Below, piece by piece: positions 48,087 to 59,969 of a DNA stretch of 64,000 nucleotides (its first letter is position 1; every line of letters begins with the position of its first letter). Under the pieces are notes generated by a model. The model was not told the origin of the DNA. It was given only the letters and a program-made list of their open reading frames with translations, and ran no database searches. Both the position numbers and the translations under genes were made by a program. The DNA is from Heliocidaris erythrogramma (Eukaryota; Echinodermata; Echinoidea; Camarodonta; Echinometridae): positions 32,557,579 to 32,621,578 of the forward strand of contig CM046871.1 of NCBI GenBank assembly GCA_025617745.1, read 5' to 3'.

Positions 48087-48413
48087 CGACAATAATAACA
48101 ATAATATGCCTTGTTTATCAAAGGTAGCTTCGTCTGTATTAATACTGAAGGCCCTGCAGTCATATTATTACCCTGGCTTTACCCAAGCTACTATGATAAG
48201 GCTCTAGTATTCAAGGAATTTCTTCCCAACAGGAACCCAGTTTCTTCATCTAGATGGAGAGTGGCATAGGTAGAATAAAGTGCTGCCATAGGAAATTCAC
48301 CATGGCAGGTTCAAACCCTGTACTGTCTTGGAAATAACCTTTTAGTAACTAACCGCCCGGGACTGCCTTTCCTATTACTAAAAAAGAACTTGACTCACTC
48401 CTGCTGAGAGTCA

Positions 48414-48632
48414 TATGCACTGCACACAGAAATGTGTATATGGGATTACACACAAATGTTTGGCCCGAACATTTCAGCTGTTTCTTGTCATATTTTGAAT
48501 ATAAGCATTTGAAGAGCATTCCTTTTCAGGGGACATATCTACTATGATAATCTTCCAAACTAACATGAAAAGAATGAGAAAGCTCACAAATTATTTTTTA
48601 CTTTTCCCAAAACTCAAGCTTCCCTTGAAAAT
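48414..48632. repeat. Dispersed repeat pair, copy 1
   Basis: About 220 bp matching 53707-53937 in the same orientation: TGCACTGCACACAGAAAT, GAACATTTCAGCTG, ACTATGATAATCTTCCAAAC, GAATGAGAAAGCTCACAAAT. A CTTTTAGT...CCGCCCGGGAC block just before it (48340) recurs at 50978. Confidence 0.75.
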
Positions 48633-48903
48633 CTCCAACTGCTTTGCATGGTCAGCTTTGCGTTGGTTTTCGGAATGACCATCGAGCAAAACAAAACAAT
48701 GCACGGAAATAAGACGTGTCCAATACACATATCAACAACTCCTACGATAATTCCGCTGAGCTGGTATCATCATCATCATCAACAACTCGTGTCAGTTCTA
48801 TCATTTCTTCACTCACTGATGCACCCTGAAAAGATAAGAAAAATTATGAATGTATTAAAAGAATCATGAGAGGGTATGTGAAATTATATTTGTATACTTT
48901 AAT

Positions 48904-49601
48904 AACCCTAATCAAGCCGGGATGTTTGGACAATTGGACAGCGGATTCTGCCCCCCCCCCAGGATCTCGACCGTCGACTACACGTCGCCCACAACGTAAT
49001 CTACAAAATTGTAAAGTTAAATGCTCCGAAATAATTCACATTAATTATGCTAATTTATGCATGAAATCAGAATTTTGCTCTAAATCATGAAATAAAGCTC
49101 AAATAATGCTAATTTTTGGTCTAGACACTCTTTCCAGTATTCTTAGCAAATGTACTTGAAACAAAATTTGGTATCAAAATTGATTTCTTATATATCTCAT
49201 TGTATTTTTAATTTATTATGTATTTCTTTGATCTTTTTTACCTTCTGTGTTTTGTTGTTTTTTTTAATGAAATTTGTCGGGGACACTTTTGCGATCATAA
49301 ACACCATAAAATAAATTGATTTTAATCAGTAGAAGTAAAAATATTCACAGATTTATAAATTTGGGCTGAAAACACATTTTGCATTGAAATCATACATGAA
49401 ATCACATTTTTGAGTAATTTTTGGTCTGACGTGCAAGTGTACCGCATGACCGGACGTCGCGAATTTGGTCTCAAAAGATGCGTGAGATTCAAAAGAAAAA
49501 AGTTATGAAACGCTGCGGCGACTGCTTTGCGTGTTGCGGACATATCGCGAGAAACGTCTAGGGGGTGGATTCTGCCCCCGCCCCCCGGCCTGATTAGGGT
49601 T
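48904..49601. mobile_element. Element with AACCCTAATCARGCCGG inverted ends
   Basis: AACCCTAATCAAGCCGG and its inverse CCGGCCTGATTAGGGTT bound 698 bp. GGATTCTGCCCCC occurs near both ends in opposite halves. The interior contains the dispersed repeat shared with 8177-8500. Confidence 0.7.
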
Positions 49602-49859
49602 AATATAAAGCACTGTGAGAATGGAAAAATTATTCACATGGATTTAGGTTTTCACACCAGTTACAATTCAGTACAAGGATTTTGCTTGTGATTATTAAAA
49701 CAAGGTATAAATACTATTTCACAGTATTAAATTGGAGCCTGGAGTCTAGAAATACTTTTGCAATGCCTGACACTAGCAGGAGTCATGAACATCCGTACCC
49801 TAATAAAGCTAACTTGCAACCTAAACCAAAAGTCTGTATCTCGTGACTAAGAAAAAGGC

Positions 49860-52800
49860 CTAAGCAATTATCGCCAGAGCAAATGTCAGGTCACTGCTAG
49901 TACTCACCCTCTTCCTGACGGTATTCTCCTGCCCCCTGCTAGTACCCTCTGATGGGTATCTTCTTCTAGGGCTTACAAGGGGCTCTGCAGCCTGGTGACT
50001 GTTGTTGTAAATAAAGATGGCGAGGAACACTGTGGGCATCTGTAAGAAGAAGTCCAGAGTTGGCTGGAATCCTGTCAGCCATATTGAGAGACTGATGATG
50101 AGGACAGTGGCGACCTGTGCACTGTGAACGTGGAACATGTTGTCTCTGAACTTCAACATAAGGGATATCGTGAGTCCCAGGCTGGCGGTGGCAAATATGA
50201 GCATCGTTGAGTACCAGGTGTACCCGCTAAACATCCCGCAGTAGATAACGCGGTTACGGAAGTTCGGAATGACCAAGAGAGTGAGGGTGTTGAAGATGAC
50301 GCCAAAGGTATAAAGGCGCGTGTTCTGGACGATGTACATGTAGATACTCTGCTCACTGTGACTGCCTTCCTTGAAGATCTTCTCATTGTAGATGTTTGCA
50401 AGAGATGACAAGAAGCATTGCAACAGGATCAAGACATGCCCGAAGCTGACTGTGAAACTGTACTTGCTGACTTCTGAGACTGACGGTTCGGAGGTGTGGC
50501 GTAGTTTCCGATGGCAGAGATCCGATGGCACGGCATGTCGCTTTTGGAGTACTTCCACCTCATAGAGGGTGGCATTGTCAATGGATTCTAGCGTGGCGGA
50601 TGAATGATGGTGGCCTTTGAGTGTGCTTCTGTGATCTTGGTTGGATAACGACACAATAGCCAGGAAGAGAATCAGAAGGGAAGCCCACTGCACCTTGCTA
50701 AATTTTCGCCTGAAGAAAGAAATTCAAAGTAAAGTAAAACAAAACTTTTATACAGGGTAGAAAGCTCTTCTATAACATTCACTTTCACTCACTGATAAGG
50801 ATAGATGCTGAAAAGGAATTCTACAGATAACATTTCATTATTTGGCTTGAGAGAGAGGTTGAGAAATGGATTGAAATGAAAGTGGAGTTACGTTACATGT
50901 ACTTTCACCATAACCTCCAACACGTATAGCCCTCACTGTGACCATAATCATATTCTGCTCAGAGCAAGTAAGGTGTAAACCTTTTAGTCACTAAACCGCC
51001 CGGGACCGCCCTTTTTATTACTCACTGAACAACCGCCCGGGACCTGTGTAATACTACATCAAAATGTATTGTAGGGGATATTGGGTGCTGAAGCTTTGTG
51101 TGTGCTATCTTTACACATAAGCCATTTAGAATCCACATTGAAGCGATGCGTTACTGTGGAAAAATTTTGCGTACAGCACAGAGTCTATGCCGTAAGATGG
51201 TCTAGTGAGTAAATGACTACAATATGAATCATCCTCAAAAACATTTACAGAGCTAACACACTTCTGTCTTTAGGCAGACTATTTACTCCCCATAAAGCTG
51301 ACATTAAGGAGTTTTCGGATATGTCGACTTAGATCGTCCCAGTGACAAATGGACTGCTTTGTGTTGACTGCATACAAAGTAGGTGAAGCATGAAGCTAAC
51401 AATGGGTGAAGCAAGGTTCACGTTTTAGAGAAGACAGCAAAACCATGTTTGACACGTTCTCGATCTGACTAGTGGACGAGGGAGAAGCCAGTGGTCGGGT
51501 GAGCCGTTCATGCACAAAGCGCGGTATGCAGCTGACACAAAACAGTCCATTGTAGCTGGGAAAATCTCAGACGGTGTTCAAGTCCACACATTCGAAAGCT
51601 CTCTATTGTGTAAACCTAGTGAGCAGGAACAAATTTCATGACCAGAGTGTGTTTTAGGTAACAAATCCCGCCCAAGAATAAAAGTTTTGGATTACATAAT
51701 GGGCGAGTACCAGGTATTTGGTCATTTCGATGTCCGATATGCTAGTATTATGAACGTATATATACAGACATTAAAATATTTCATAGAGATACCAGCTCCG
51801 GTAAAGCTTTCTTCTTATTACAATGATCAGAAATATTAAAATGCTTTTAAACTGGCAAAACTTGAACAGCGCCACCTTACAATAACTGCTAAATTGAGAT
51901 TATAATTTGAAAATTAATTGCATTTTATTTTGAATTTCAACGAACAGCTGCTTGGAAAATAGGCACATTTTATATTTCAAACTATTATTTTTGACGTTGC
52001 ACATGTGGAAAATTGCTTACAGATACAGTCTAAGCTTCTACAAACTAGAATGGGGCATGATGAGAAAATTAGAGGTACATGTACACTAGACAAATCCTGT
52101 TGATAGATGGCGCCATTAGGAGCTTCAATTTACTGTCACTTTAATGTATGGGACAATATAGCTTGGACTCGCCCTAATACAATTGGACTTCCTGTAGGAA
52201 TATATTTTTATTCCTGAAACAGTATCAAAATTCTGAGAAGTTCTTTCTAACGGGAGATATCTCATGCCTACTTTACCATTAAAATGACGAATAAAAACTA
52301 CATATTTTATTTCTGAAGGAACTTACAGTGTACCGGTACATTTTTAGATTGCATTTGTTTCATCACATTCTCCTTGTGAATTATCTTTACCAGTCTTAAA
52401 AATGAGAAGCTATAAAGATACATGTACTTATCACTTACTTCAAAATGAGTCTGAAAAGTAATGATGTTGAGATAATGGTAAAGTTGCCCAGCAACACAGC
52501 TACAGCCTGTGATGAAAAAAAATATAAAAATATACAACACATACTGTATTTTTAACAAATACAGTGAAACCCGTCTATAAAGACCACTGAAGGGAGACAA
52601 GAAAGGTGGTCTTTATGAGCAGGTGGTCTTTATGGAAAGGTTTCCTTTAATAATGCGCATTTCAATGAGAAACATTGTTCAAGGGAAACGAAAATTGTGG
52701 TCTTTATAGACAGGTGGTCTTTCTATACAGGTAGTCGCTAAAGCAGTTTGGACTGTACTCTTGGTCTGCATGTACATTACATCTGCTAATTCCATTATTC

Positions 52801-55800
52801 ATGGGAAACGGTTTTAAGGAATCTATACTAAATGACCCGTTACTGAACTCCTAACAATGCATCTACTGTATATTTATGTGAATTACACAAAATATACAAG
52901 GAATTAAAAAAATAATCATAAAACTTTTAAAAACATGTCAAAATGACATTTGCCTAACAGTGCAGCTTGAATGGTGCTCAGGAAGTTACTTTCATTATGT
53001 GTGAATGCCCCCAATAGGAATGGAGGCCATTCAACCAAATTTGGGGTGACCATTTCATTCAAAACCTGGGCAAACTTGACATGAAACAGGAAGAATAATG
53101 CTGATCAGCTGTCCAAGGACAGAATTTCATTAATCCAGGTATCAAATTAAAGAAATACATGTAAATGGTCATTCCAAGTCAAAGTTTCATCTATAATTAC
53201 TCCAAACAATTCGGACTTGAAAAACATGATATGAGTGTTTTTTTATATTAAGAGAAAGTTTATTGCACTTAAACCAGTTTGATACTTTCATAATTCAAAG
53301 TATTGGTTACGGAATTAAGGTCTTTGTGAGAACAATAGATATTTGTGTCGTCGGCAAATAAGACAAAAAAAAGAACGGAGGATGTATTAATAATATCATT
53401 GACATAAAGAAGAAATAGTAGTGGGCCTAAGATGGAGCCTTGGGGGACACCGCATTGAACTAAAAGGGGATCAGAATCATATCCATTGAATGTAACATAT
53501 TGTCTTCTGTTTGTTAAATAATCTTTAAACGATAAGAGTGGTTGACCTCGAATTCCATAATGACTTGAGTTTGGAAAGTAGGATAGCGTGATTCAGCGTA
53601 CCGAATGCTTTACTTAAGTCACAGAATATACCAACAACATGTTCTTTGTTAGCTATGGCATTTGTAATTTTGTCATAAATTTGAATTAATGCTAGGTCAG
53701 TCACATGTCACATGCACTGCACACAGAAATAGTATGATCATGGGACTAGACACAAACATTCTACACGAACATTTCAGCTGCTTCTTGTCATGTTTTAAAT
53801 AAAAATGTGAGGGCATTTGAAGAACAATCCTTTTCAGGTGGCTATTCCACTATGATAATCTTCCAAACTAACATAATAAGAATGAGAAAGCTCACAAATT
53901 ACTTTTTACCTTTCCCAGAACTCAAGCTTCCCTTTAAGGTTAGACATGGGTCCTGGGTTACTTTTCTTTTTTTTTTGATCACACCAAATAAAAGGAGAAA
54001 TTATTGCGCTCACAAACCAGGGTTCTACTTCAATACATTCAGAAATTATGTTTGTGTCACTCACCGGTTCAAAGAAAGTCATGACAGAAAACCCGATCAA
54101 ATTATCAAAGAAATAGAGTAAGCCTGGGACACTCCATTTGAAGAACTTGAGACATTCTGGCCAGCTGAACTGAATGAATTCTTTGAACATAGATCTACCT
54201 GTAACCAAAGAGAAAGGAAAACTATTTAAGGGGGTAAATACAGTAATCAGGGAGATTTTGGTTCCCCAAAATAATTTTTTGCTTTCAAGTTCACTTAATT
54301 AAAGGATGTGTGAAATACTATAGTCTTAATTTTCATGTTGAATAAAGCCCAACAAGTATGTTGAATTATGATTAAAAATGCCAGTATATCATGGCATTCA
54401 ATGACATTGAGTGTTTTCTTCAGAAAAAAATCATACCGAACCCTGAACAAATTAGGGACAAAGATTGAGGCAGAAAGGAAACGTGCAGATTGCTCACATA
54501 TGGTCTGTAACATAAGTGATATGAAACCTATAAATTCTATTGAACGATTTTAGAAGATATCTTTTTGTTTTCTGATTATAAAAACATGAATACATAAATT
54601 AGGCTGTCTTGCATATTATTATTTGAATAAAACTTCATATAACATAATTAAAAGGATATTTTCAAAAAACCTTCAACACATCAATTTCTATTAGAGTAGA
54701 CCACCTAGTTTCAAAACAATATGATCAGTCCAACAGTTGTTAATGATGTTTTCTTTATAATGCAAATTAGCGAGTAGTTGTGCAGCATTTTACTCAAATG
54801 AAATTACTCATTTAGGCATATACTATGAATATATCAACACTTAACTCATGTGAATGCCATCAATAACAAAAAAAATCACTTAATAAACAAATCAAAACTA
54901 TATAATGTATGGGGCCTTAATTCACTTCACACCTGTTCCTCCCAACTGAAGGTATGCACTTCATAGAGGCAAATTCAATGTCAATCTAGGATAGATTTTC
55001 TCATACGATGCTACCACATTACATACAAAATGTAAGCATACCTGAAGTTGGTGGCTCCACTAGAGCACAGACCTGCCCACATATAGTACATTCATGTCAA
55101 TGTGCATTTAATATGCCAACTGGACATGACATGAAGAAATCTCTTGATAGTGCCCATACTCATTTGCAGCTTTTCCAATATATCACTTTAGATTACAGGG
55201 GGTGGATGTTCTAAAAGATCATCTTAAGGTAGGAAGACAAGCTATTTCTCTCTATTTCTCTACATGAAGTGGAATGTCTATATATGGATTTACTGTAAAA
55301 AGTTTCAGGAAAAGCGCAGTATGGATAAGGTAATGAAAAGACTACATTTGGCAGTTATTAAGTGAAGACTGTGTGACGGAGAATATATTTTCAGCGTGTT
55401 AACATATTCAGAATTTTAGAGACGTAGAAACAGATTTCATTCTACCAAATCTGACCTACACCATCTTTTAATTTCAATATAAAGCATTGAACAACACAAC
55501 CCAAAAAGTTTCAGTTTCAGAACCAAATTATTTTTATATTTCACATGTCACAATGTTTTCACAAAATGAATATACACAGAAGAGATGCTTGGTTTTTTCT
55601 TTCTCACCACTCATCTCCAATTTGAGCATGATAGACAAACACACAATCAGTTTCACAGCCTCAGCACACACGTTGACCGTCACAGGTAAGTAGTCATATT
55701 TGTGATCTGAGAGAAGGAAAAATAAAAAAGAAAAAAATTTCTTTCATTCTTCTTTTGATAAGTGATCACTATTACTGTACTTTTCATAACAAATTTGAAA

Positions 55801-57046
55801 ATGATGAGTTGGTGACATAAATAATAGTGCTGATAATCATGACGCCAATCAAATAATAAAAACAGAAACAACTAGAAATTACACTGAAGATGATGATTAA
55901 TACCCCCGCCCCGTGACAACAGCCATTCTTGAGTTTTGGTCGAAAAAACTGAGGAAGTAGTTCGATCCGCAAGATTTTTCCCAGATTTACTGCTATAGAT
56001 ACCGGTATGCCATTTCCATGGCAACGCAGCTTCCGACACATCCAAAATATATGTCTTGCACATCTTCCCACCAAGACCATTGAGTGTACCAAATTTCTTG
56101 ACTTTCGGTCAAAAACTGAGGAAGTAGTTTGATCCGCAAGGTGTTTCCTTGATTTTCTGCCATAAATATGCCATTACCATGGCAACGCAGATTCCGACTC
56201 ATCCGAAAAATATGTCTTGCACATCTTCCCACCAAGACCAATGTGTGTACCAAATTTCATGACTTTCGGTCAAAAACTGAGGAAGTAGTTCGATCCGCAA
56301 GGTGTTTTCCTTGATTTTCTGCCATAAATATGCCGTTACCATGGCAACGCAGATTCCGACTCATTCGAAAACTGAGAAAGTAGTTCGATCCACAACATTT
56401 GCAACAGACCGATCGACCGCCCGACCGACAGCCCAACCGTTGACTGATTCCTATATACCCCCTTCAAACTTCGTTTGGCGGGGTTATAAAAACATTCTTA
56501 AAGGGAGTGGCAAGTCGTAATCCATGGGCCTGACCAGTTGGCCTGACTCAGGGAAATTTCGGATACAATCAGGTCCAATCGTGCGCTACCGAAGGAATGT
56601 TATTGCCGAATTCCTCGCGTGATCGTTAACTCGAATCCCTACATACGTAACCGACCAATGAGAGTCAAATACTGGAATAAAGAACATGCGATCTTGTTTA
56701 CTCAAATTTGGGTCAATGTGCGAACTTTTATTAGCTGCGCGCGATAAATTGAAGTCGCTTTGAACTTTGATCCAGAGGAAGGAGCAGCCAACTGTAAAAC
56801 CGCCCATAGATTGCGACTTGACGCCCCCTTTAATAGTTCGTGGGAATATGTATCTGCTACATGTTATGATTTGTGAAGGAAAAGCTATCAAGACAACAGG
56901 TTTAAATTCTGACAAAGTCTTCACATTTGCTGTACTATCAATATCTGACCTTCATTAGCAGATAGTCTCATGAGCATCACTCTTCCCGACCCAAGAACAA
57001 CATAGACAGCCGCCAAGGCAACGGTCGTCGAAGAAGGGCACTCCAT
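49860..57046 (-). CDS. SLC35A5: Probable nucleotide-sugar transporter SLC35A5 (five exons)
   Basis: Exons (transcript order): 57046-56950, 55706-55608, 54198-54065, 52506-52439, 50709-49860. All are GT-AG with matching phases, encoding 415 residues, near the usual length. Exon 1 starts MECPSSTTV and ends MRLSANE. Exon 2 has HKYDYLPVTVNVCAE, the conserved region after the first helix. Exon 3 has FKWSVPGLLYFFDNL; exon 4 AVAVLLGNFTIISTSLLFR; the long last exon RKFSKVQWASLL, ILLQCFLSSLANIYNEKIFK, and LKFRDNMFHVHSAQV. These are SLC35A hallmarks, and the long loop and ANIYNEK segment fit member A5. It is a Golgi multi-pass transporter that exchanges cytosolic UDP-sugars for UMP; the sugar cannot be inferred. 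The C-terminal tail after IFIYNNS is poorly conserved. Confidence 0.93.
52560..52757. mobile_element. Tigger-like MITE, copy 2
   Basis: TACAGTGAAACCCGTCTATAA at one end and the inverse of TACAGTCCAAACTGCTTTAG at the other. It is inverted relative to 47889-48086. Its edge lies 54 bp upstream of the SLC35A5 exon 4 acceptor, where branch point and polypyrimidine tract are expected to be nearby. Confidence 0.78.
53250..53700 (-). pseudogene. LINE reverse-transcriptase fragment
   Basis: The minus strand reads GIFCDLSKAFGTLNH, then after a frameshift GVPQGSILGPLLFLLYVND and LFADDTNIYC, the palm motifs including the catalytic FADD of non-LTR reverse transcriptases. One frameshift near 53560 and Gly for the usual Asp in SKAFD show decay. 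It lies in SLC35A5 intron 3, same strand. Confidence 0.88.
53707..53937. repeat. Dispersed repeat pair, copy 2
   Basis: Matches 48414-48632 in direct orientation. It abuts the LINE fragment, so it could be part of the same insertion or a neighbouring one. Confidence 0.7.
55930..56490. repeat. Tandem repeat, about 162-bp units
   Basis: Three to four units share CCATGGCAACGCAGATTCCG, ATGTCTTGCACATCTTCCCA, GACTTTCGGTCAAAAACTGA and GGAAGTAGTTCGATCCGCAA. The array ends in CGACCGACAGCCCAACCG and a hairpin-like TATACCCCCTTCAAACTTCG...GGCGGGGTTATA. It lies in SLC35A5 intron 1. Confidence 0.85.
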
Positions 57047-57629
57047 TGCAAATAGACTCGGCTCGTATCGCTATCTGAGAAACTAATCTGACACGAGTTC
57101 CTCCTTACTGCCACGATTACAGGTTTGATGAACCACCAGTCCAGTCACTGCAATAGAACTGTACAAGTTGGGGGAAGATAGTGAAGAAAGCATAAAACAG
57201 AGCTGACAGGTATACCCGGACGTTGTGTGTCCGGACAGGTTGGTTATCCGGACAGGTAATTTTTAAACAGTAAATTGAACAATTTTTCATGCAAATTTTC
57301 ACAAATCTTTCACAGGGTAAGTTGAAATCATTTGAATTGCAAATATTCACTGATTTTAGTAGTTTACCTGATGCATAATTTTTGTAAAATCTGACAGCAA
57401 ATTTGGCAGGCTAATTTATTATCGTATGTAAAAGCTTAGAATGTACCTGCTCACAATTTTCTACAATGCCAAGTCAAAAACAATAGTTTGAAATATAAAA
57501 TTTGCCAAATTATCCAAACAGAGCTGTTTGTCAAAATTCAAGGTAAAATGCAAATAATATTCAAATCATAATCTAAATTTAGCAATCACTACAAGACGGC
57601 ACTGATTCAAGTTCTGCCAGTTTAAAGGC

Positions 57630-57837
57630 CAAGTCCACTGTAACAGAAAGTTGATTTGAATAAATAGAGAAAAATCCAACAAGCATAACAATGAAAATTT
57701 AATCAAAATAGGATGTAAAATGAGAAAGTTATGGTATTTTAAAGTTTCGCTTAATTTCGCAAAACATTTGCATGCACATCCTGCTCAGTATGGAAATGAG
57801 GGAAACAGTGACGTCACCCACTCACTATTTCTTTTGT
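57630..57837. mobile_element. Truncated repeat related to the TTAA element
   Basis: GGCCAAGTCCACTGTAACAG, GAATAAATAGAGAAA, GAGAAAGTTATGG and AGTGACGTCACCCACTCA follow the same order as one arm of 40974-41736. TTTAAAGG at its left resembles the TTAA edge. The right half is missing where the next element begins. Confidence 0.5.
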
Positions 57838-58730
57838 ATTGCAGATATGGCATGACAATGGATACACACAAACACTGGTGAGTTCTCCCCGGGGGGGGGG
57901 GGGGGGGCATGTGTGACATATATATGTCACACATGTATGTGCCGCTGTGACGTCCCCCATTTTCAACCTTCTTGGGTCGCTCCCATGATATGCGATTTTC
58001 AGATTTTCACTAAACGCATTGGCTTCCGACTCGCTCCCTAGAATATGAGAAAACAATGCGCACAGCCCATTGTCCGGGAACGGTCGCTCCCTAGCCTCCC
58101 AGGCCAGCGCAGCGGGGAGCTGGCGGCCTAGTGCCCCCTAACTGAACGCGGTATTACTAGTGCTAGCGGCGACTCAGCGAGATCAATCTGCATGCGACAT
58201 CGAGTCAGTGCAGTGGCGCGGCATGTACAGCATTAAAAACAGCGCTGCGACCCCTGACACGGCTCATGCACCGTATGTGTACCAGAGTAGTGAGATCGCG
58301 AGCAGCTAAAATTAGATCTGCCCATGAGCCCTTTCGCTCCTTAGACCCTCAAAAATGAGCTTCCTCAATTAACCATTTAGCTCCTTAGCCCCGTTTTGAG
58401 ATTGGCAGCGGCACACCCACATCCAAAAACAGGTTGAGTGCCCCCCCTCCCCCCCTGGGGAGTTCTCAGAAATTTCTTATGATCTTTTTTGGTTAAAATA
58501 TGTACGATCTAAAAGACATTCTAATTCTAAACATTTTCCTACGAGGAAACGCTGTGGTGAAGGAGCCGTCGGTCGCGGGAATTATCAGAAAAGTGTTATT
58601 TCAGGGCATTTTCCAGTCCTGCTAACCCGTGCGCAATTAATTAGATTGCTGGGTAAGAACGCCTGGCTTCGTGATGTAGAAGGCATATAGCCAATTTTTT
58701 TTTTTACATTCACGAAGCCAATCCTGGCTA
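57838..58730. mobile_element. TAGCCAGGATT family, half copy (element B)
   Basis: Corresponds to the right arm of the palindromic elements: GCAGATATGGCATGACAATG near the palindrome centre, GGAAACGCTGTGG, CAGGGCATTTTCCAGTCCTG, CTGGCTTCGTGATGTAGAAG, ending GAAGCCAATCCTGGCTA. The left arm is absent. It is interrupted by the insertion at 57888-58459. Confidence 0.75.
57888..58459. mobile_element. GC-rich-ended transposon insertion with 8-bp duplication
   Basis: GAGTTCTC stands exactly on both sides (57880-57887, 58460-58467), and removal of the insert restores the family sequence. Ends are CCCGGGGGGG and the inverse of CCCAGGGGGG. An 8-bp duplication points to hAT or P-like transposition. The 572-bp body has no recognisable transposase but repeats a CGCTCCCTAG motif. 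Confidence 0.8.
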
Positions 58731-59833
58731 GGCGAGATGAGTTAGCCCTCGGACATTTAACCCGAGGTATGTGGGTTCGACTCTCAGTTTGGACATTACA
58801 AAAATAACGTTTTGTATTCTTATTATTACTAAAAGTAGGATGAAACTTTGAAACCCCATCCAACTCCAACTCCAAGCATTGTAGGGCTATTTCAAAGTTG
58901 CGCATGCGTCAAGGACGATAGTGACAAATGGGAAAAAAAAATTCGCGTCCCGGGGCTAGTCTATGACCGCGTTTACACAGAGTGAACTCGAGTTCAAATT
59001 CCACAGCGAATTCAATTGCGACCTTGGATCAGCATAAATTATTTTTCGGTGGGCTGTTTACACCAAGCGTTGGACGAACTCGAATTCAGAAGGAAAGTGA
59101 ATTCGACTTGATTACGCCCTCGCTTGGTGGAATATCGTGACAATCAACTTCCGGGTTGAATTTGTGAAAACCCCGCGAGTAAGTTCAAAATGGCGGTAGC
59201 GAGTATTGTAAGCGCAGCCATTTTGATCTGGTTTTGTATGATTTTACGTCGGAATTACAAAATTATGAACGAATATTTGCAGATATGATGAGCGTGTGGT
59301 TAGCCAGGATTAGCTTCGTGAATGTAGAAAAAAAAAAATGGCTAGGCCTATACGCCTTCTACACACGAAGCTAGGCGTTATTACCCAGCAATCAGATTCC
59401 GCACGGGGTAGTACGACATGAAAAATGCCCTGAAATCACACTTTTCTGATAATTTCCGCGCCCCACAGGCCCTTCCCCACAGCGTTTCCTCCTAGGGAAA
59501 CGATTGCAATGACAATTTTGTTTTGATTGACACTAATTTCAGTAAAAAATCCCCCAAAGAGCATAAGAAATTTCAGAGAACTCACCAGCGTTTGTGTATC
59601 CATGCCTCCGGGGTCATGCAGATCCAAAATGGCGGCACTGTCGATCATCGAAACTATGAGGCGCTGTTTGTAGATTTATTATTTAGCTCAATTATTTACA
59701 TATAATTCTCTATTTAGCTCTTTTCTACAATTATTCTAATGACATAAAGGATACAATTATTTATATTACATATCATAATTGATAGGATTGAAGTAAATTG
59801 AATATATCATAAAGAAATGTGAGAAAATTACAA

Positions 59834-59905
59834 TGCCCCGACCGGGATTCGAACCCGGGACCCTGGATTACATGACCAGTGCTCTACCAACTGAGCTATC
59901 CGGGC
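59834..59905 (-). tRNA. tRNA-Thr(TGT)-like sequence, probably pseudogene
   Basis: A 72-nt cloverleaf can be drawn: acceptor GCCCGGA/TCGGGGC with one G-G mismatch, D arm GCTC/GAGC, anticodon stem CTGGT/TCCAG with a T-T mismatch, and T arm CCGGG/CCCGG with TTCGAAT. A box TAGCTCAGTTGG and B box GGTTCGAATCC are intact. The anticodon loop CATGTAA would give TGT, but position 33 is A instead of the invariant T. These faults argue for a decayed tRNA-Thr. Confidence 0.65.
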
Positions 59906-59915
59906 TCCCGTCGAA

Positions 59916-59969
59916 GTAGAGCACTGGTCATGTAATCCAGGGTCCCGGGTTCGAATCCCGGTCGGGGCA
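59916..59969 (+). pseudogene. Partial inverted copy of the tRNA-like sequence
   Basis: Identical to the last 54 nt of the tRNA-like gene, on the opposite strand, and lacking the first 18 nt. It carries the same anticodon-loop change, so the change predates the inversion. The 10-bp spacer between the copies is the centre of palindrome C. Confidence 0.85.

Noticed and set aside
49860-50693. SLC35A5 last exon as a complete 277-residue gene
   Set aside because: The start is a GTG inside the exon. A good acceptor at 50709 and four upstream exons in matching phase show that it is only the C-terminal two thirds.
57117-57350. Hydrophobic minus-strand frame LSALFYAFFTIFPQLVQFY as the first SLC35A5 exon
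   Set aside because: It does not reach a splice donor in the required phase, whereas 57046-56950 gives a start, the family-like SANE ending and the correct phase.
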